The notes under the pieces are model-generated. The model was not told where the DNA came from, made no database searches, and was given only the letters and a program-made list of their open reading frames with translations. Both the position numbers and the translations under genes were made by a program. Of a stretch of DNA of 9,061 nt, positions 1-6,539 are shown in pieces. How positions within the stretch are numbered: the stretch's first letter is position 1; each line of letters opens with the position of its first letter. This DNA comes from Deltaproteobacteria bacterium (GTDB lineage: Bacteria > Desulfobacterota > UBA8473). Location: assembly GCA_030643245.1 (NCBI GenBank), contig DAOWME010000119.1, forward strand, positions 1 through 9,061. The letters are read 5' to 3'.

Positions 1-37
1 AAATCCTCGAAATAGGTAAGACTATTCCTGCGGTTTT

Positions 38-77
38 GCGCTTTCAGATCGAACAAATCTAACCTAAATCTGAGCGC
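38..77. other. Imperfect hairpin downstream of the last gene
   Basis: The arms at 38-49 and 68-77 pair as two 5-bp blocks (GCGCT with AGCGC, and CAGAT with ATCTG), separated by a 2-nt bulge on one side, around an 18-nt loop. The structure lies about 50 nt past the stop codon of the last minus-strand gene. No T-run follows the stem on the minus strand, so it does not qualify as a classical intrinsic terminator. It could be a 3'-end stabilising or processing structure. The rest of 1-123 shows no gene. Confidence 0.35.
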
Positions 78-123
78 CAACTTGAGGAAGTTATTTCAGT
101 CTCGTCCCTAAGTATAACCTTTT

Positions 124-876
124 TTACATTGTGACATCAAATGAATTCCGCAATAGAAGTTTCCCTTCAGGGGAATAGATGAAGATCACCACCTCCATAA
201 ACACGGCATCCCCTTTTGGCTTTTCCACTGGAAATTTCATATGTTTTAAGTATCTTATGGAGAATAATTCTCCCTTTCTCCAATTCATTGGGACCCCGTT
301 TCTAATTCCAACCTCCGGAACCGCTTTAAAGATCGGCGGGGTAATGTCCATATTCTGCGCTATCACTGCTGTGTATCCGGAGATCATGCCATGGGATTCA
401 TCGTTGTTGATAATTGTGTAGTTAATGTTCATCGTGTTTGGCTCTGATTTATCGGTCCTCACCTTGAAATCTGAGATGCTTACTTCAGAGGAAAGGAGGT
501 TTCCTATCTTCGACTTCCCTTTACCGGACTGCACACCACCACTCCCGGACTTAGCGCTTTTCTTTTGTTCTGACGGCTTTATTTTGACAGCGTTCAAGAG
601 GCTTGAAAGGATCGTACTTGACCATTTCTTGTGATCATCACATTCCCTTACTTTAACGTTCAGGGATTCAATCTCTGCCTCAACTTTTCCAATCTCCTTT
701 CTCAGTGAAGCATTCTCCCGAACCAGTAAAAAGTATCCACAGGTAAAGTACAGAGAAGCTAAAACTAAACACGGCAGAAAAATAATGAGGAAAATGAACA
801 CCCGGGTTCTCATCTCGAATGATCGTACCTTCCCTGCATGCCTCATAAACACAATCGTAAGAAAATCTCTTTTCAT
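124..876 (-). CDS. Membrane-anchored coiled-coil protein, function unknown
   Basis: This is a 250-residue protein that I do not recognise as a named family. The N-terminus (about 1-25) is short and basic, and one strong transmembrane segment follows at about 26-52 (FIFLIIFLPCLVLASLYF), so the predicted topology is N-in with the bulk outside the cytoplasm. Residues about 53-80 are charged with heptad-like leucine/valine spacing, suggesting a short coiled coil. Residues about 99-124 form a Lys/Ser/Gly-rich linker. Residues about 131-250 look like a compact beta-rich domain with alternating hydrophobic strands (for example INYTIINND and EVVIFIYSPEGKLLLRN). The ATG at 876 overlaps the stop of the preceding gene as ATGA, and GAGG lies 5 nt ahead, so translation is probably coupled. 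It is the last gene of the cluster. A role in the cell envelope is inferred from topology and from the exported protein beside it. Confidence 0.8.
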   Translation of the reverse strand: MKRDFLTIVFMRHAGKVRSFEMRTRVFIFLIIFLPCLVLASLYFTCGYFLLVRENASLRKEIGKVEAEIESLNVKVRECDDHKKWSSTILSSLLNAVKIKPSEQKKSAKSGSGGVQSGKGKSKIGNLLSSEVSISDFKVRTDKSEPNTMNINYTIINNDESHGMISGYTAVIAQNMDITPPIFKAVPEVGIRNGVPMNWRKGELFSIRYLKHMKFPVEKPKGDAVFMEVVIFIYSPEGKLLLRNSFDVTM

Positions 877-1160
877 CCTTCCCTCGCCCGGAATATCTTC
901 TTAAACCTATCTCCACTCCTGACCACACTAAGCCAGAGCTCTCTCCACTTTTGATTGGCGTACAGATAGAGTTTCTGTTTTGATTTCTCAACCAGAAGTG
1001 CGCATGGGTTGTCCCCACCTCCCATATCGATCAATTGGCGCGGGATGGTGTCTGCCAAGGGACTTCTCGCAGGTAAAACAGGGGAGACAGTAGTAAAGGT
1101 CAAAGCAATCAAAAGGAACAGAATACACAATAAACCGGACAAGCTCATAAGAATCAACAC
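873..1160 (-). CDS. Short exported protein resembling the N-terminus of a YkuD L,D-transpeptidase; possibly truncated
   Basis: This 95-residue product starts at GTG 1160, which overlaps the pyrE stop and has AGGAAGGA about 9 nt upstream. An internal ATG at 1148 is an alternative start without a good ribosome site. Residues about 1-30 form a hydrophobic signal-like segment ending near VSPVLPARS; unusually, no Lys or Arg precedes it. The segment at about residues 52-68 (NPCALLVEKSKQKLYLY) closely resembles the first strands of YkuD-type L,D-transpeptidases, which usually read 'hydrophobic-V-[DE]-K-x-x-Q-x-L-x-[VL]-Y/F'. The usual continuation (GD..TPEG, a catalytic-side HG, and the SHGC active-site motif) is absent, so the chain is far shorter than an active enzyme. 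It may be a deletion remnant that stays in frame with its coupled neighbour, or a genuine small envelope protein. The gene call is fairly safe; the family assignment is tentative. Confidence 0.6.
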   Translation of the reverse strand: MLILMSLSGLLCILFLLIALTFTTVSPVLPARSPLADTIPRQLIDMGGGDNPCALLVEKSKQKLYLYANQKWRELWLSVVRSGDRFKKIFRAREG

Positions 1161-1714
1161 CCGACAAGATCCTTCCTTGTATATATGGCCTCCAATTGGT
1201 ACCCTTCTTCCATTAAGTTCTCTCTCCCACCCTCATCCCTGTCCACTAAAGCCATTACCATAACCACCTGAAAACCCTCTTCCTCAGCACGGCGAATTGC
1301 CTTCAAGGTTGACCCTGCCGTGGTTACAACATCATCTATTATGGCAACCTTGGCTCCCTTGTTCAGGTTCTTCGCTCCCTCAACCCATACCGACTTTCCG
1401 TGTGTCTTCGGTTCTTTTCTGATAATAAACGCCTGGACGGGATTTCCTTCCAAATAACTAATCAGAGACACAGCCGTGACGATCGGATCTGCCCCTAAGG
1501 TTAAGCCCCCTACCCCTTCTATGGAGAAATCGGACCCTCTGATCATGTCGTAAAGTATCTTACCAACCAAATACGAGCCTTCCGCATGAAGGGTTGTCTG
1601 TTTCCCGTCAACATACATATCACTTTCTCTCCCGGATGACAGGACAAACCTTCCCCTTTCATAAGATTTTTCTCTTAATAATTCTAATAGTCTATCTCTG
1701 TAATTAGCGTCCAT
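1154..1714 (-). CDS. pyrE: Orotate phosphoribosyltransferase
   Basis: This enzyme converts orotate and PRPP to orotidine 5'-phosphate and pyrophosphate, the fifth step of de novo UMP synthesis, in the cytoplasm. The 186-residue length is normal for a bacterial PyrE. Visible signatures are the substrate segment FVLSSGRESDMYVDGKQ (about 23-39), GVGGLTLGADP (67-77), the mobile catalytic loop RKEPKTHG (99-106) and the type I PRTase PRPP-binding motif VAIIDDVVTTAGS (123-135). The start is ATG 1714, with AGGG about 8 nt upstream. It follows purF after a 102-nt gap that may carry its own weak promoter, and it overlaps the next gene by a few bases at its 3' end. Placement after purF puts two PRPP-consuming enzymes side by side; co-regulation is inferred. 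Confidence 0.95.
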   Translation of the reverse strand: MDANYRDRLLELLREKSYERGRFVLSSGRESDMYVDGKQTTLHAEGSYLVGKILYDMIRGSDFSIEGVGGLTLGADPIVTAVSLISYLEGNPVQAFIIRKEPKTHGKSVWVEGAKNLNKGAKVAIIDDVVTTAGSTLKAIRRAEEEGFQVVMVMALVDRDEGGRENLMEEGYQLEAIYTRKDLVGC

Positions 1715-1735
1715 ACCCCCTACCCTAAAGAATTA

Positions 1736-1775
1736 TCAATATCCTTTAGTATACAAAAGTTTAACTTGAAACCTC
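1736..1775 (-). promoter_or_regulatory. Weak candidate promoter ahead of pyrE
   Basis: The 102-nt gap between purF and pyrE is AT-rich on its pyrE side. On the minus strand it contains TATACT, a 5/6 match to a sigma-70 -10 box, but no convincing -35 hexamer at 16-18 nt. No rho-independent terminator is visible between the genes, so read-through from purF remains the simpler expectation. This entry records only a possible internal start. Confidence 0.2.
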
Positions 1776-1816
1776 ATCTTTCTGGTTTAGGGGGGGAAGC
1801 CGCTAATGGATTGGAG

Positions 1817-3229
1817 TTAGACTACGGCGATTTCCTTCTCGAAGAGGGTTAGTTGTCTCGAGCCCTGGTCTACAGGAGGCGCTATGGGGTATTCTCCAGT
1901 AAAACATGCTGTACAAAACTCGCGCCCATTGTTCTTGATCGATCTCTTCAGCCCTTCAATACTCAAGTATGCCAGGGTGTTCGAGGTCAGGAACTCATTG
2001 ATTTCCGAGACAGTGTAGGAAGAGGCAATGAGTTCGGTTTTGGTGGGGGTATCAATACCATAAAAGCACGGATAAGCGATAGGTGGGGAACTTATTAGGA
2101 CATGGATCTCTGCGGCTCCGACGTTTCGGACCATATCGATTATCTTGCGAGAGGTTGTTCCCCTGACTATGGAATCATCAATGATTATCACCCGTTTCCC
2201 CTCAAAAAACCCCTTTACCGGGTTAAGCTTGAGTTTTACGCCAAAATTCCTTATGGATTGCCGAGGTTCTATAAAAGTCCGCCCCACATAATGATTCCTT
2301 ATGAGTGCCGTCTCAAAAGGTATTCCCGATTCCTCAGCATAACCGATAGCAGCAGGTATCCCCGAATCAGGAACAGGTACTACAATATCAGCATCAACAG
2401 GGTTTTCCTTTGCCAACTGTCTGCCCATCTCTTTTCTGGCGGTATAGACGTTTCGTCCGAATACGGTGCTATCAGGGCGTGAAAAGTAGATTAATTCAAA
2501 TATACAGAACCTGTTCACCGAGGGAAACGGTCTATAAGAGGTGAGGCCGTTGTCGTCAATGAGAACAACCTCTCCAGGTTCAATCTCCCGGATATATTCG
2601 GCTTCTATCAAGTCGAGGGCGCACGTCTCCGAGGATACGACATAGGCGTCTTTAAGTCTCCCCAAAACCAGTGGCCTAAAGCCATACGGATCACGAACAG
2701 CGATCATCTCGTTCTCAGTAAGGAATAGCATGGAGTACGCCCCTTTCACAGCCGAAACAGCATCGCTGATACGATCAACCAGTGAGGACTCACGAGAAGC
2801 TGCCAGAAGATGGATCACAATCTCTGTATCCATGGTAGATTGAAAGATCGAACCATTTCCCTCAAGCCTGTCTCTCAGGAGTTTGGCATTGACAAAATTC
2901 CCGTTGTGCGCAACGGCAATACCACCGCGAGAGTAACTTACAACGAACGGCTGTACATTTTTTAGTAAACTGGAGCCCGCCGTCGAATAGCGGACGTGAC
3001 CTATGGCGTTGCAACCGATCAATTTGTCCAATATATCCTGGTTAAATATATCCGAAACCATACCCATCTGGCGGTGGGAACGGAGGATAGTCCCGTCTGA
3101 CGATACAATCCCCGCACTTTCTTGCCCCCTGTGTTGGAGGGCATATAATCCAAGATAGGTCAGGTTTGAGGCTTCAGGGTGTCCATAGACCCCAAAGACC
3201 CCACATTCTTCTCTCAATTTATCCAGCAT
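1817..3229 (-). CDS. purF: Amidophosphoribosyltransferase (glutamine PRPP amidotransferase), Fe-S type
   Basis: This enzyme performs the first committed purine step: PRPP plus glutamine gives 5-phosphoribosylamine. I choose ATG 3229 (470 residues) because AGGGGA (3235-3240) lies 5 nt upstream and because it gives a short propeptide ending just before the catalytic Cys9 in EECGVFG. In the Bacillus-type enzyme such a propeptide is cleaved to expose the nucleophilic cysteine. An upstream TTG at 3256, overlapping the purL stop, would add nine residues but has a poorly spaced ribosome site. The N-terminal Ntn glutaminase domain (about 9-230) shows LQHRGQESAGI, GHVRYSTAG and HNGNFVN. The C-terminal PRTase domain has the PRPP motif VIIIDDSIVRGTTS (347-360). 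Four cysteines matching the B. subtilis [4Fe-4S] ligands are present at 242, 388, 439 and 442 (FCIFE, YPCFYG, CTAC), so an oxygen-sensitive, cluster-bearing enzyme is expected. The neighbours are purL upstream and pyrE downstream. Confidence 0.97.
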   Translation of the reverse strand: MLDKLREECGVFGVYGHPEASNLTYLGLYALQHRGQESAGIVSSDGTILRSHRQMGMVSDIFNQDILDKLIGCNAIGHVRYSTAGSSLLKNVQPFVVSYSRGGIAVAHNGNFVNAKLLRDRLEGNGSIFQSTMDTEIVIHLLAASRESSLVDRISDAVSAVKGAYSMLFLTENEMIAVRDPYGFRPLVLGRLKDAYVVSSETCALDLIEAEYIREIEPGEVVLIDDNGLTSYRPFPSVNRFCIFELIYFSRPDSTVFGRNVYTARKEMGRQLAKENPVDADIVVPVPDSGIPAAIGYAEESGIPFETALIRNHYVGRTFIEPRQSIRNFGVKLKLNPVKGFFEGKRVIIIDDSIVRGTTSRKIIDMVRNVGAAEIHVLISSPPIAYPCFYGIDTPTKTELIASSYTVSEINEFLTSNTLAYLSIEGLKRSIKNNGREFCTACFTGEYPIAPPVDQGSRQLTLFEKEIAVV

Positions 3230-3234
3230 TATCG

Positions 3235-3240
3235 TCCCCT
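3235..3240 (-). promoter_or_regulatory. Ribosome binding site that sets the purF start
   Basis: The minus strand reads AGGGGA five bases before ATG 3229. It favours this start over the TTG at 3256 and places the beginning of PurF eight residues before the catalytic cysteine, consistent with a processed propeptide. Confidence 0.7.
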
Positions 3241-3252
3241 GATCCGCGCCCG

Positions 3253-5466
3253 TCAAAGCCTCTCTTCAATGCCCCTTCTCCATGCCTGTTCAAGCCGGGT
3301 CACAGGACAATCAATGAGGTCATTAATTACTAACCTGTCTCCGCCCACTCTTCCAATAACACTCAATGGCGTATTGTTTCTCTCCGCTATCTTGCGCAAA
3401 TCATCCAACCTGTCTTCGTACAATGAGACTATGATCCGCGACTGAGATTCTCCGAAAAGAAGGCAGTCCCCTCTCATATTGTCACCGCTGATATTTACCG
3501 CGACGCCATGGCAGGATTTCGGTCCCGAGAAGCAGCACTCTGCCAGGGCCACGGCTATACCGCCTTCCGAACAATCATGGGCTGACATAATCATCCCCTC
3601 CTGGATGGCCTCAAGACAAGTATCCTGGACGGATATCTCCAAATCCAATTCAAGCCTCGGAGGGGGTCCCTCCTCCTGGCCATGTATAGCCGCAAGGTAT
3701 TCAGTGCCTCCCAGTTCTCCGCAGTTTTTTCCCAGCAATACCACCTGATCGCCGTCCCTCTTAAACCACTGGGTCATATGGAGACCGATATCAGTGATAA
3801 GGCCAACCATTGCCACCGTAGGTGTGGGATGAATCCCCTCCCCCCGGGTTTCATTGTAAAAGCTGACATTTCCGCCCACCACCGGTGTGTTGAATCTTTT
3901 ACACGCCTCACTCAGTCCCTTGGTGGATTGGTCAAACTGCCACATTATATCCGGCTTCTCCGGATTACCATAGTTCAGGCAATCGGTTATTGCCAGAGGC
4001 TTAGCACCGGAACATACTAAATTCCTCGATGACTCGGCAACGGCTATCATCCCTCCCAGGTAAGGATCGAGGTAAGCGTAACGGCTATTACAATCAACCG
4101 TCAGTGCGATGCCCTTCTTCGTGCCTTTCACCCTTATAACAGCCGCATCAGAGCCGGGGAGGACAACGGTGTTGGTACGTACCATATGGTCATACTGTCT
4201 GTACACCCATTCCTGGCTGGCAATATTTGGGGACCCCAAGAGCTTGATCAAAACCTCTCCATGATTTCCCGCTTCGGGAATCTTGTCAGTTGAAAATTTC
4301 TCTGTCTTTGAGAGGTATTGGGGCCTCTCTTTAGGTCTGATATAGACCGGAGATTCTTCAGCTAAAATTTTGGCCGGTATCTCTACGACCGTCACACCAT
4401 CGTCGATTACCCGAAGCATACCGTCATCTGTAACCTTACCCACTATGGATACATCCAGGTCCCATTTCTCAAATATCTCCGTCACTTCTCTTTCGCGGCC
4501 TTTTTTTACGACAAGGAGCATCCGCTCTTGAGATTCCGATAACATCAATTCATACGGGGTCATCCCCTCTTCCCGTTTCGGAACCATGGAAAGATCCATC
4601 TCTATCCCTGTCCCTGCTCTGCTTGCCATCTCGCAAGATGAGCAGGTCAGGCCCGCCGCGCCCATATCCTGGATCCCCACCACATGATCCGTGTCCATAA
4701 CTTCAAGGCAGGCTTCCAGCAAAAGCTTCTCTGTGAAAGGATCGCCAACCTGAACCGTGGGGCGCCTCTCAGAAGACTTCTCATCAAACTCTTCTGAGGC
4801 CATGGTTGCTCCGTGGATACCATCTCTGCCCGTCTTAGAGCCAACATAAATAACAGGGTTCCCTGGCCCATATGCAACCCCTTTGAATATCTTTTCTTTC
4901 TTAATTAATCCCAGAGTGAAGACATTGACGAGTATGTTTCCATTGTAACACGCGTTGAAGTAGACTTCGCCTCCCACGGTAGGTACACCCATGCAGTTGC
5001 CATAGCCCGCTATTCCTGCGACGACTCCGTTAAGCAGATACCTGGTCTTAGGGTGATCGAACGCACCAAAACGGAGAGAATTGAGGGAAGCGACAGGTCT
5101 GGCCCCCATGGTGAAAATATCCCGCAGAATCCCTCCTACGCCTGTAGCTGCTCCTTGATAGGGTTCGATAAAGGACGGGTGATTATGACTCTCCATCTTA
5201 AAGACAATGGCCAACCCATCTCCAATATCGACGATGCCTGCATTCTCGCCCGGACCTTGAATGATATGTTCCCCTTCGGTGGGCAGATCCTGCAGAAAGA
5301 CCTTAGAGCTTTTGTAACTGCAATGCTCACTCCACATAACGGATAAAATACCTAATTCCGTATAGTTAGGGTCTCTTCCTAGAATCAGCTTTATCTTGTC
5401 ATACTCTTCCTCAGTTAATCCGTGCTCTTTGACCAATTCTTCAGTGACTCTCGGCTCATTACGCAT
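3253..5466 (-). CDS. purL: Phosphoribosylformylglycinamidine synthase, small PurL synthetase subunit
   Basis: This is the ATP-dependent synthetase subunit of FGAM synthase. It uses ammonia from PurQ to convert FGAR to FGAM, step 4 of purine synthesis. The 737-residue length is that of the small PurL, not the ~1300-residue fused form. Key segments are MWSEHCSYKSSK with His48 (about 44-55), the substrate/ATP region ESHNHPSFIEPYQGAATGVGG (about 92-112), VGIQDMGAAGLTCSSCEMA (about 263-281), and in the second half LAITDCLNYGNPEKP (491-505) and VVGGNVSFYNET (529-540). HDCSEGGIAVALAECCF occurs near residue 635. These follow the tandem AIRS-like/PurM-like two-half architecture. The ATG start at 5466 has only a weak Shine-Dalgarno site (GGGTAA) upstream, which is unusual beside its well-marked neighbours. 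It is separated from purQ by 79 nt, and its stop lies 23 nt before the purF ATG. Confidence 0.97.
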   Translation of the reverse strand: MRNEPRVTEELVKEHGLTEEEYDKIKLILGRDPNYTELGILSVMWSEHCSYKSSKVFLQDLPTEGEHIIQGPGENAGIVDIGDGLAIVFKMESHNHPSFIEPYQGAATGVGGILRDIFTMGARPVASLNSLRFGAFDHPKTRYLLNGVVAGIAGYGNCMGVPTVGGEVYFNACYNGNILVNVFTLGLIKKEKIFKGVAYGPGNPVIYVGSKTGRDGIHGATMASEEFDEKSSERRPTVQVGDPFTEKLLLEACLEVMDTDHVVGIQDMGAAGLTCSSCEMASRAGTGIEMDLSMVPKREEGMTPYELMLSESQERMLLVVKKGREREVTEIFEKWDLDVSIVGKVTDDGMLRVIDDGVTVVEIPAKILAEESPVYIRPKERPQYLSKTEKFSTDKIPEAGNHGEVLIKLLGSPNIASQEWVYRQYDHMVRTNTVVLPGSDAAVIRVKGTKKGIALTVDCNSRYAYLDPYLGGMIAVAESSRNLVCSGAKPLAITDCLNYGNPEKPDIMWQFDQSTKGLSEACKRFNTPVVGGNVSFYNETRGEGIHPTPTVAMVGLITDIGLHMTQWFKRDGDQVVLLGKNCGELGGTEYLAAIHGQEEGPPPRLELDLEISVQDTCLEAIQEGMIMSAHDCSEGGIAVALAECCFSGPKSCHGVAVNISGDNMRGDCLLFGESQSRIIVSLYEDRLDDLRKIAERNNTPLSVIGRVGGDRLVINDLIDCPVTRLEQAWRRGIEERL

Positions 5467-5500
5467 TACTTGTTACCCGGTTATGCTATTTTCATAGAAT

Positions 5501-5536
5501 TTAATTTAATATAGTATGCTTATCTAGGTGTTTTAA
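5501..5536 (-). promoter_or_regulatory. Candidate internal promoter between purQ and purL
   Basis: In the AT-rich 79-nt gap the minus strand carries TTAAAA (5531-5536, 4/6 match to -35), a 17-nt spacer and TATATT (5508-5513, 5/6 match to -10). A start near 5501 would give a ~35-nt leader for purL. AT-rich gaps produce such matches by chance, so this is tentative. It could compensate for the weak purL ribosome site by raising purL transcript levels. Confidence 0.25.
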
Positions 5537-5545
5537 GAGAACTTA

Positions 5546-6244
5546 TTAGCGTAGTACAACCCCTGCATCGATAATAGACTCGAAGATGAGCCTCCCGTCT
5601 TCATTCCCCAGTATGCTCTCAGAACACCTCTCAGGATGTGGCATCATACCCATGATGTTCCTTTCCCTGTTGCATATCCCGGCTATGTTCCGCATGGCAC
5701 CATTGGGGTTGGCATCAGTGGTAACATCCCCGTTATGGTCACAATACCGGAACAATATTTGATGATTCTCCTCCAGTTCCTGCAATGTCTTATCATCGAC
5801 AAAATAGTTTCCATCGAAATGGGCAATAGGCATTTTCAACATGTCCCCTACCCTTCCTCGATTAGTAAAGGGGGTGTCATCTTCTTCCAGCCGGAGGTAA
5901 AGATCCTTGCAGATGAATTTTAGAGATCTATTCCTCATCATAGCCCCGGGCAACAGGTCTGTTTCTAAGAGAACTTGAAAACCATTACATATCCCGAGGA
6001 TCAAACCCCCATCACTGGCAAACCTTCTTACTTCCTTCATTATGGGAGAGAACTTTCCGATAGCGCCGGGTCTCAAATAATCGCCATAGGAAAATCCACC
6101 AGGAAGAATGAGACAGTCATAGGATGCCAATCTACTCTCCTTGTGCCAAACGAACTCTGCATCTTGCTTGAACACATGCTTTACCACATGGTAGCAATCA
6201 TGGTCACAATTCGACCCGGGAAATACTATTACGCCGAATTTCAT
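5546..6244 (-). CDS. purQ: Phosphoribosylformylglycinamidine synthase, glutaminase subunit PurQ
   Basis: This is a class I glutamine amidotransferase that hydrolyses glutamine and delivers ammonia to PurL in the PurS-PurQ-PurL complex. I start at ATG 6244 (232 residues): CGGAG lies 5 nt upstream, and the chain then begins MKFGVIVFPGSNCDHD, the standard family N-terminus. A TTG at 6289 would add 15 non-conserved residues and run into purS. The catalytic nucleophile is Cys86 in LILGICNGFQ. The His203/Glu205 pair of the triad lies in MMPHPERCSE. Other family landmarks are LILPGGFSYGDYLRPGAI (46-62) and NPNGAMRNIAGICN (179-192). It starts 25 nt after the purS stop. Confidence 0.96.
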   Translation of the reverse strand: MKFGVIVFPGSNCDHDCYHVVKHVFKQDAEFVWHKESRLASYDCLILPGGFSYGDYLRPGAIGKFSPIMKEVRRFASDGGLILGICNGFQVLLETDLLPGAMMRNRSLKFICKDLYLRLEEDDTPFTNRGRVGDMLKMPIAHFDGNYFVDDKTLQELEENHQILFRYCDHNGDVTTDANPNGAMRNIAGICNRERNIMGMMPHPERCSESILGNEDGRLIFESIIDAGVVLR

Positions 6245-6249
6245 AGGTG

Positions 6250-6253
6250 CTCC
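6250..6253 (-). promoter_or_regulatory. Ribosome binding site that sets the purQ start
   Basis: The minus strand has GGAG five bases before ATG 6244. It supports the 232-residue PurQ over a longer TTG-initiated form overlapping purS. Confidence 0.65.
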
Positions 6254-6269
6254 GGAAGGCTGTGAGGGT

Positions 6270-6515
6270 TTACTCTTCGGTAATCTCAAACCGATAATCT
6301 TCTATTACCGGATTGGCTAACAGCTTTTCACACATCTCTCTCACTATGGGCTCGGACTCGCCTGCACGGCTGTAATCGAGTTTAACCTCCATATACTTCC
6401 CCAACCTCACGTCTTTTACCTTATCATAGCCCAGTGACTCCAGGGAATGTTGGACAGCCTTCCCTTGTGGGTCCAGCACACCCTTCTTTAACGTCACATA
6501 TATCCTTGCCAGCAA
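6270..6515 (-). CDS. purS: Phosphoribosylformylglycinamidine synthase subunit PurS
   Basis: This 81-residue protein is the small structural subunit that bridges PurQ and PurL and helps ammonia transfer in the FGAM synthase complex. Its length and sequence are typical: ARIYVTLKKGVLDPQGKAV at the N-terminus, LGYDKVKDVRLGKYMEV in the middle, and the C-terminal MCEKLLANPVIEDYRFEI. It initiates at TTG 6515. The strong site GGAGGAGA lies about 7 nt upstream and overlaps the end of purB, so purB and purS translation may be linked. It sits directly between purB and purQ, as in many purSQL clusters. Confidence 0.96.
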   Translation of the reverse strand: MLARIYVTLKKGVLDPQGKAVQHSLESLGYDKVKDVRLGKYMEVKLDYSRAGESEPIVREMCEKLLANPVIEDYRFEITEE

Positions 6516-6518
6516 TTT

Positions 6519-6539
6519 TCCGTCTCCTCCGTCTCCTCA
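6519..6539 (-). promoter_or_regulatory. Duplicated Shine-Dalgarno overlapping the purB stop
   Basis: The purB TGA is followed on the minus strand by two tandem copies of GAGGAGACG, directly ahead of the TTG start of purS. The second copy is at the proper spacing. The doubled site may offset the weak TTG start and couple the two genes. Confidence 0.6.

Noticed and set aside
23..35. A 13-nt sequence (TATTCCTGCGGTT) shared in inverted orientation with 7908-7920, flanking the whole gene cluster
   Set aside because: About one such match is expected by chance in a window of this size, and the similarity does not extend further.
680..1018. A 112-residue minus-strand frame overlapping the exported protein and the membrane protein, considered as a frameshifted continuation of the transpeptidase
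   Set aside because: It shows no YkuD motifs (no HG or SHGC), and the ATGA-coupled frames explain the region better.
1853..2482. Two consecutive plus-strand open frames of about 80-126 residues
   Set aside because: Both lie wholly antisense to purF, whose Fe-S and PRPP motifs are intact; no independent coding signal is seen.
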